Source: JAYRZB01 sp041916675 (GTDB lineage: Bacteria; Pseudomonadota; Alphaproteobacteria; Rhizobiales; Devosiaceae). Taken from it: DNA of 64,000 bases. Made by a program: the position numbers and the translations under genes. A model generated the notes under the pieces. The model was not told the DNA's origin. It was given only the letters and a program-made list of their open reading frames with translations, and searched no databases. The stretch covers positions 62,001-126,000 of the forward strand of contig JAYRZB010000006.1 in assembly GCA_041916675.1 (NCBI GenBank), given 5' to 3'. Below are positions 59,074 to 64,000 of the stretch, piece after piece (positions within the stretch are counted from its first letter, which is position 1; each line of letters begins with the position of its first letter).

Positions 59074-62000
59074 GCGCGATTGTGCCCTTTCCCGAACCGG
59101 TCCGCCGTCATGGCGGGGCCGGGGATGCCCCGGCCTATGCCGAGCTGGTTGCAACCTCGAACTATTCGTTCCTGCGTGGCGGGGCGCATCCGGCCGAACT
59201 GGTCTGGCGCGCCGCGGCGCTGGGGCAGACCGCGCTCGGGCTTTGCGACCGCAATTCGTTTGCCGGGGTGGTGCGCGGCTATGTCAGCTGGCGCGATGCC
59301 AAAGCCCACTATCCCGATTTCCGCTATCTGGTCGGGGTCAGGCTCTGCTTTGCCGATGATACGCCCGACATCGTGGCCTATCCGAGCGATCTGGCCGCCT
59401 ATAAAAGGCTCTGCGCCCTTTTGACCATTGGCAATATGCGCACGCAAAAGGGCAGTTGCACCCTTTATTTCCATGACCTTGCCAACCACGCCGAGGGTCA
59501 GCTGTTCATCCTTGTTGCCAATGAGGCCGACATGGCAGGCAGTGAGCGCACGCTGAGGGCGCTTTCGACCATGGCGCCGGGGCGGGTTTGGGTGGCCGGT
59601 ATGTGCCGGTTCGATGGGCAGGACCGGGCGCGGCTCAATCGGCTGGTCGATCTCGGGCTGCGCTGCGGCGCTCCGATGCTGGCGGTCAACGATGTGCTCT
59701 ATCACGATCCCGAACGTCGGCCCCTGCAGGATGTGCTGACCTGCATCCGCGAGCATTTGAGCATTCTCGAGGCCGGGCGGCGGCTCGAACAGAATGCCGA
59801 GCGGCACCTGAAAAGCCCGGTGGAAATGGCGCGGCTGTTCCGCGAGCATCCCGATGCCATTGCCCAGACCCAGCGCCTGATCAGCCAGATCGGCTTCGAG
59901 CTCGATCAGCTGCGCTACAACTACCCCGAGGAAACCATCGGCAATGGCGAAACCGCCCAACAGACCCTGGAGCGCCTGACCTGGGCGGGGGCGAAGCGCC
60001 GCTATCCGAGCGGCATTCCGTTCAAGGTCAGGCGTGGGGTGATCAGCGAACTGCGCCTGATCGCCCAGATGCGCTATGCCCCGTATTTTTTGACCGTGCA
60101 TGACATTGTCCGCTTTGCCCGCGATGAGCGCGGCATCCTCTGCCAGGGGCGCGGCTCGGCGGCCAATTCCATGGTCTGTTATTGTCTTTGGGTCACCGAG
60201 GTCGATCCCATGGTCGGCAACCTGGTATTTGGCCGGTTCCTGTCGACCGAGCGGCTCGAACCGCCCGACATCGATGTCGATTTCGAGCATGAGCGGCGCG
60301 AAGAGGTGATGCAGTATCTTTATGAAAAATATGGCCGCGACCGCACCGGGCTGACCGCCACCGTGGTCACCTATCGCTCGCGTGGCGCGCTGCGCGAAGT
60401 GGCCAAGGTGTTCGGGCTTTCAACCGATGCCATCACCGCCATGAACACCACCAGCTGGGGCTGGTATTCAAAACGCCTCAGACCCGAGCGGGTGCGCGAG
60501 GCCGGGCTCGATCCGTCCGATCCGACGCTGGCCAAGGTGCTCGAACTGGCCAGCGAACTGATCAGCTTTCCCCGCCACCTGTCCCAGCATGTGGGTGGGT
60601 TCGTCATCACCCGCGACCGGCTTGATCACCTGATCCCGATTGCCCCGGCGGCCATGGAAAACCGCACCGTGGTGGAATGGGACAAGAACGATCTTGATGC
60701 CCTTGGCATCCTCAAGGTCGATGTCCTGGCGCTCGGCATGCTCACCTGCATCCGCCGTGCCTTTGATCTGATGCATGTCCACTATGGGCAAACGCTCAGC
60801 CTGTCCGGGGTTCTGGCCGAAGAGGGCGAGGACAAAGAGCGGATCAAACAGGGCCTGCCCAGCCGCAGCGCCCGGGTCTATGCCATGACCCATCGCGCCG
60901 ACACGGTCGGGGTGTTCCAGATCGAGAGCCGGGCGCAGATGTCGATGCTGCCGCGCCTCAAACCGAAGGAATTTTATGATCTCGTCATCGAGGTGGCCAT
61001 TGTCCGCCCCGGGCCGATCCAGGGCGGCATGGTCCATCCCTATCTGCGACGGCGCCTGGGTAATGAAGAGGTCGAGTATCCATCCGAAAAGCTGCGTGCC
61101 GTGCTCGAACGCACCAGGGGCGTGCCGCTGTTTCAGGAACAGGCCATGCAGATCGCCATCGTCGGGGCCGGGTTCACCCCCGGCGAGGCCGACCAATTGC
61201 GCCGCGCCATGGCCACTTTCCGGCGCAACGGCACCATCAACCGCTTCCGCGAGCGCTTCATCACCGGCATGGTGGATAATGGCTATGACCTTGATTTTGC
61301 CGGGCGCTGCTTCCAGCAGATCGAGGGCTTTGGCGATTATGGCTTTCCTGAAAGCCATGCCGCCTCGTTTGCGCTTCTGGTCTATGTCTCGTGCTGGCTC
61401 AAGTGCCACTATCCCGATGTGTTTGCCTGCGCGCTGCTCAACAGCCAGCCCATGGGCTTTTATGCTCCAGCCCAGATCGTGCGAGATGCCATCGAGCACG
61501 GGGTCGATGTGCGCCCGGTCGATATCAATGCGTCCTGGCTCGATTCAACGCTCGAACAAGGCCCTGCGGCCAGCACAAGGCTCTGGGACCGCCATCAGGA
61601 CATGAGGGGCGATATCTGGTCCACCCATGCGGTGCGGCTCGGGCTCAATCGCGTGGTGGGGCTCAGGGCCGACCATGCCGAAAAACTTCTGGCCCGGCGT
61701 GGAGCGGGCTATGATTCGGTGCGCGATCTCTGGTTGCGCACCGGGTTGTCCCCGGCCGTGCTCGAAACACTGGCGGAGGCGGATGCCTTCAATTCCATCG
61801 GGCTCAACCGGCGCGATGCGCTCTGGGCGGTCAAGGGGCTGATGGGCACCGACGGGGCCGAGACGCTGCCGCTCTTTGCCAGTGCCGGGCGGCCCGGGCC
61901 TCGTGATGAGCCCGATGCCGATCTGCCGCCCATGCCGCCGGGGGAAACGGTTGTGCACGACTACAAGGCAGTCACGCTGTCGCTCAAGGGGCATCCGGTC

Positions 62001-62495
62001 AGCTTCATCCGCGCCCGGCTCGACCAGCGTGGCACGCTGCGCGCCCGCGACCTCGACAAGGTGCGGCCCGGCCGGGTCGTCGAGGTGGCGGGGCTGGTTC
62101 TGGTGCGCCAGCGGCCGGGCACGGCCAGCGGGGTGATCTTTGCCACCCTCGAAGATGAAACCGGCATTGCCAATATCATCATCTGGCCCAAAGTCTTCGA
62201 GAAGAACCGGCGCGCCGTGCTGGGGTCACGGCTTCTGGCCGTGCGCGGCGAGTTCCAGCGCGAAGGGTTGGTCATGCATCTGATTGCGCGGGAGTTCTGC
62301 GATTTCACGCCCGATCTGGTGGCCCTGGCCGATGGCCACGATTTTGGCGACGCGGCACTGGCCCGGGCCGATGAAGGGCGCAATGGCGGCCCCACTGACC
62401 GGGCAGGTGGGCGCGATGCGGCCACCATCAGGCAGGTGGAAATGGCCCGGCGGCAGGCGCGGGCCGCCCTGCCGGGCGGCCGCAATTTCCACTAG
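59070..62495 (+). CDS. dnaE2: Error-prone DNA polymerase DnaE2 (ImuC)
   Basis: This 1141-residue C-family polymerase performs translesion synthesis in the ImuABC mutasome. A PHP domain (about 20-290) begins YAELVATSNYSFLRGGAHP. The palm has CQGRGSAANSMVCY and the catalytic PDIDVDF (D400, D402), with the third Asp at D551 in LKVDVLALG. The fingers include FPESHAASFALLVY, and an OB-fold lies near 990-1080. DnaE2-type length and context separate it from replicative DnaE1. It overlaps imuB by 4 bp and, at its end, the convergent phhB by 4 bp. Confidence 0.96.
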   Translation: MSAIVPFPEPVRRHGGAGDAPAYAELVATSNYSFLRGGAHPAELVWRAAALGQTALGLCDRNSFAGVVRGYVSWRDAKAHYPDFRYLVGVRLCFADDTPDIVAYPSDLAAYKRLCALLTIGNMRTQKGSCTLYFHDLANHAEGQLFILVANEADMAGSERTLRALSTMAPGRVWVAGMCRFDGQDRARLNRLVDLGLRCGAPMLAVNDVLYHDPERRPLQDVLTCIREHLSILEAGRRLEQNAERHLKSPVEMARLFREHPDAIAQTQRLISQIGFELDQLRYNYPEETIGNGETAQQTLERLTWAGAKRRYPSGIPFKVRRGVISELRLIAQMRYAPYFLTVHDIVRFARDERGILCQGRGSAANSMVCYCLWVTEVDPMVGNLVFGRFLSTERLEPPDIDVDFEHERREEVMQYLYEKYGRDRTGLTATVVTYRSRGALREVAKVFGLSTDAITAMNTTSWGWYSKRLRPERVREAGLDPSDPTLAKVLELASELISFPRHLSQHVGGFVITRDRLDHLIPIAPAAMENRTVVEWDKNDLDALGILKVDVLALGMLTCIRRAFDLMHVHYGQTLSLSGVLAEEGEDKERIKQGLPSRSARVYAMTHRADTVGVFQIESRAQMSMLPRLKPKEFYDLVIEVAIVRPGPIQGGMVHPYLRRRLGNEEVEYPSEKLRAVLERTRGVPLFQEQAMQIAIVGAGFTPGEADQLRRAMATFRRNGTINRFRERFITGMVDNGYDLDFAGRCFQQIEGFGDYGFPESHAASFALLVYVSCWLKCHYPDVFACALLNSQPMGFYAPAQIVRDAIEHGVDVRPVDINASWLDSTLEQGPAASTRLWDRHQDMRGDIWSTHAVRLGLNRVVGLRADHAEKLLARRGAGYDSVRDLWLRTGLSPAVLETLAEADAFNSIGLNRRDALWAVKGLMGTDGAETLPLFASAGRPGPRDEPDADLPPMPPGETVVHDYKAVTLSLKGHPVSFIRARLDQRGTLRARDLDKVRPGRVVEVAGLVLVRQRPGTASGVIFATLEDETGIANIIIWPKVFEKNRRAVLGSRLLAVRGEFQREGLVMHLIAREFCDFTPDLVALADGHDFGDAALARADEGRNGGPTDRAGGRDAATIRQVEMARRQARAALPGGRNFH

Positions 62496-62782
62496 GCAAG
62501 GATGGCGTCGATCCCGGCAGCCAGCGCCAGGTCCTTTTCGGTCAGGCCCCCGGCCGAATGGGTGGTCAGGGTCACCGACACCTTGTTGTAGACATTGGAC
62601 CATTCGGGGTGATGGTCGGCTTTCTCGGCCAGCATGGCAACGCGGGTCATAAAGCCAAAGGCCTCCGAAAAAGTCTTGAATTTGTACTCATGGCTGATCG
62701 CATCAGCGCCTTCATCATAGATCCAGCCATTGAGGCGCTGCAGCGCCGTCTCGCGGGCCTTGGCAGTCAGTTTGCTCGGCAT
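62492..62782 (-). CDS. phhB: 4a-hydroxytetrahydrobiopterin dehydratase
   Basis: This 96-residue pterin-4a-carbinolamine dehydratase recycles the pterin cofactor of aromatic amino acid hydroxylases. The active-site motif is ADHHPEWSNVYNKV; ISHEYKFKTFSEAFGFMTRVA is the dimer strand-helix. GAGGAA precedes the ATG at 62782. No phenylalanine hydroxylase gene is in the window, and many bacteria have this protein without one, so the role here may differ. Confidence 0.94.
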   Translation of the reverse strand: MPSKLTAKARETALQRLNGWIYDEGADAISHEYKFKTFSEAFGFMTRVAMLAEKADHHPEWSNVYNKVSVTLTTHSAGGLTEKDLALAAGIDAILA

Positions 62783-62854
62783 GGTCGTTCCTCGTGCTTG
62801 AACCACGCTTCTAGCCACGCCAGGCGTTCAAAAAATGGCCGCGCCCAACACAGC

Positions 62855-63667
62855 CTAGTCCCAGGCGGGTGCGCTGGCCGGATCGACAAAACGCTGGCCA
62901 CGGTCAAGCGCTGCGATCTCGTCCATCTCGGCAGGGGTCAGGGTGATATCGAGCGCCCCAAAATTGGTGCGGATGCGTTCAGGATGGCCCGAGGTCGGGA
63001 TGACGATCAGACCGCGCGCCATCGCATAAGCCAGCGCCACCTGCTCGATCGTGCCATTGTGCCGGGCCGCAATCGCGGTCAGCACCGGGTCCCCGGCCAG
63101 CCGCCCACGGGCAATGGGCAGATAGCAGGTCACCGCAATCCCGGCCGCCAGGCAATAATCGACCAGCGCCCGGTTCTGCAGATAGGGATGCACCTCGAAC
63201 TGGTTATTGGCAATCGCCCCCTGGCCCAGAATGGTCTTGGCCTTTTTCAGCAGCGCGATGGGAAAATTCGAAACCCCGATCATGCTGGTCAAGCCCAGTG
63301 CTTTGGCCTCGGCCAACTGCTCGAGATAGACCGCCATGGGCACCTCGGCTTCCGGCACCGGCCAATGGATCAGGGTCAGGTCGGCATAGGCGCTTTCGAG
63401 CCTGTCAAGGCTGCGACGCAACGAGGGCAGCAGCTTTCCGGCGCCGAAATTGGCCATGTCGATTTTGGTGGTGACAAACACCTCTCCGCGCTTGAGGCCG
63501 GAGCGCCGCAACGCTTCGCCGCATTCGCGCTCGGTATTGTAGCTTTGAGCGGTGTCGAGATGCCGGTAGCCGGTTTCCAGCGCGACCATGATGGCGCTGA
63601 GCCCGGCATCGCCGGTACGTTTGTAGGTCCCAAAACCCATTGCCGGAATTGTTGTCATGCGCGTCAT
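62855..63667 (-). CDS. Aldo/keto reductase
   Basis: This 270-residue NADPH-dependent reductase has the AKR fold, most like the bacterial 2,5-diketo-D-gluconate reductase group. The catalytic tetrad is complete: D38 and Y43 (HLDTAQSYN), K68 (TTKID) and H101 (LIHWP). IGVSNFPIALL and PTSGHPERIRTNFGA (NADPH site) follow. Substrate unknown, probably small aldehydes or keto sugars. It lies 72 bp upstream of phhB on the same strand with no clear terminator between. Confidence 0.9.
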   Translation of the reverse strand: MTRMTTIPAMGFGTYKRTGDAGLSAIMVALETGYRHLDTAQSYNTERECGEALRRSGLKRGEVFVTTKIDMANFGAGKLLPSLRRSLDRLESAYADLTLIHWPVPEAEVPMAVYLEQLAEAKALGLTSMIGVSNFPIALLKKAKTILGQGAIANNQFEVHPYLQNRALVDYCLAAGIAVTCYLPIARGRLAGDPVLTAIAARHNGTIEQVALAYAMARGLIVIPTSGHPERIRTNFGALDITLTPAEMDEIAALDRGQRFVDPASAPAWD

Positions 63668-64000
63668 GTCTGGCCTCCGTCCTGGCCAAACCTAACGCGC
63701 CAAGCCCCATCTGGCTGCACAATTTCGCTCAGGGACCGCCTCCAGTTGACACAATCTGGCACAACCACGGCGGCTTCAGTTGAAGGGACCGAACAGTTCG
63801 AACCCTTCCGGACCGGAGAGGAGAGAAATGCCCGGCCGCATGGCGGCGATTAAATGCCGAATCCGCACAAAGTTAAGGCCTTAATTTATCAGAATTTGTC
63901 GTAACACCCGTCATAAGGTCCGCCGATAGATCAATAAAATCCAAGCCAAAGGGGTGAGATCGGGTTCACCAGCAACCGGTCAAAACGTTCAACCCTCCGG
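63668..64000. other. Terminal intergenic region
   Basis: No conserved gene is visible. It holds TTGACA at 63745-63750 without a convincing -10 box, an 18-codon open frame with a strong ribosome site, and near 63920 a GCCGATAG preceded by TAAC, a loose resemblance to a flagellar sigma-28 promoter. The last 100 bases look like the leader of a gene beyond the window. Confidence 0.5.
63828..63884 (+). CDS. Possible 18-residue leader peptide
   Basis: ATG follows GGAGAGGAGAGAA, one of the strongest ribosome sites in the window, and opens an 18-codon frame (MPGRMAAIKCRIRTKLRP) with seven basic residues and no acidic ones. It has no homologue I know. It may be a regulatory leader peptide, a small protein, or chance. 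No attenuator hairpin with a T-run was seen after it. Confidence 0.25.
   Translation: MPGRMAAIKCRIRTKLRP

Noticed and set aside
63757..63771. TGGCAC with GG-N10-GC, a possible second sigma-54 promoter
   Set aside because: The -12 side (CGGCG) fits poorly and the surrounding sequence is GC-rich enough for a chance GG-N10-GC; no activator sites were seen.
63791..63803. GAAC-N5-GAAC, similar to an SOS box
   Set aside because: The alphaproteobacterial LexA site needs a 7-bp spacer; this one has 5.
63900..63930. TAAC followed by GCCGATAG, resembling a sigma-28 promoter
   Set aside because: The -35 match and spacing are imperfect and no flagellar gene is visible in the window.

Overview
The window is a gene-dense, GC-rich (roughly two-thirds G+C by eye) stretch of a bacterial core chromosome. 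Gene content and order point to an alphaproteobacterium of the order Hyphomicrobiales (Rhizobiales). The supporting signs are ffh-rpsP-rimM-trmD, dapF-mtaB-ftsY-yciB next to ccmABCDG, acnA divergent from ccmA, DUF2794 and DUF1223 genes, IalB-family proteins, a GTTC-N7-GTTC SOS box and an imuA-imuB-dnaE2 cassette. A Devosia-like family is my guess from memory, not something the sequence proves. No insertion sequence, prophage, CRISPR array or rRNA was seen. There is one tRNA (Gly, anticodon GCC).

Layout. 1-4.5 kb: a secreted-type protein of unknown function with a duplicated domain, tRNA-Gly, then cnoX, a LON-domain protein, a Trm112-like protein and a convergent UbiH-type hydroxylase. 4.5-6.6 kb: glnK-amtB behind a sigma-54 promoter with two NtrC-like sites. 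6.7-9.6 kb: epmB-epmA divergent from efp, a complete EF-P lysylation module. 9.6-17.3 kb: selO, an RNA m5U methyltransferase, a Dld-type FAD/Fe-S dehydrogenase and a PAS-PAS-GGDEF-EAL protein. 17.4-24 kb: argG divergent from an Lrp/AsnC regulator with a LysE exporter, rlmJ, rlmN, two IalB paralogues and thpR. 24-27.4 kb: a Bax-inhibitor-1 protein behind a structured leader, two GNAT enzymes, DUF2794 and DUF1223 genes and a candidate sRNA.

27.5-37 kb: acnA, the cytochrome c maturation operon ccmABCDG (including a 57-residue ccmD), yciB, ftsY, mtaB and dapF. 37-46.6 kb: ffh, rpsP, rimM, trmD, then a copper/cytochrome-oxidase block (SCO protein, a three-domain copper-binding fusion, a small Cys-rich protein and a HupE-type protein) separating trmD from rplS, then typA. 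46.6-52.8 kb: a candidate sigma-54-driven small RNA, yggT, a DUF167 gene, the proton pyrophosphatase hppA, a quinone reductase, a DHA2 efflux pump and soluble pyrophosphatase. 52.9-64 kb: a secreted unknown, a TerB-like protein, three tandem GT8 glycosyltransferases, the SOS-controlled imuA-imuB-dnaE2 mutasome, phhB, an aldo/keto reductase and an uncharacterised terminal intergenic region.

Most genes are conserved housekeeping. The most novel signals are non-coding. First, a well-formed -24/-12 promoter at 46725-46740 predicts a start exactly at the base of a stem-loop RNA that ends in an intrinsic terminator, with two tandem TTGCA-N3-TGCAA palindromes 80-115 bp upstream: an apparent enhancer-activated small RNA. 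Second, the efflux pump leader can fold in competing ways. Third, there is a perfect 19-bp operator between acnA and ccmA. The three-domain copper protein and the GT8 triplet are the most interesting protein-level observations. All function calls rest on reading the sequence and on remembered family knowledge; no searches were run.
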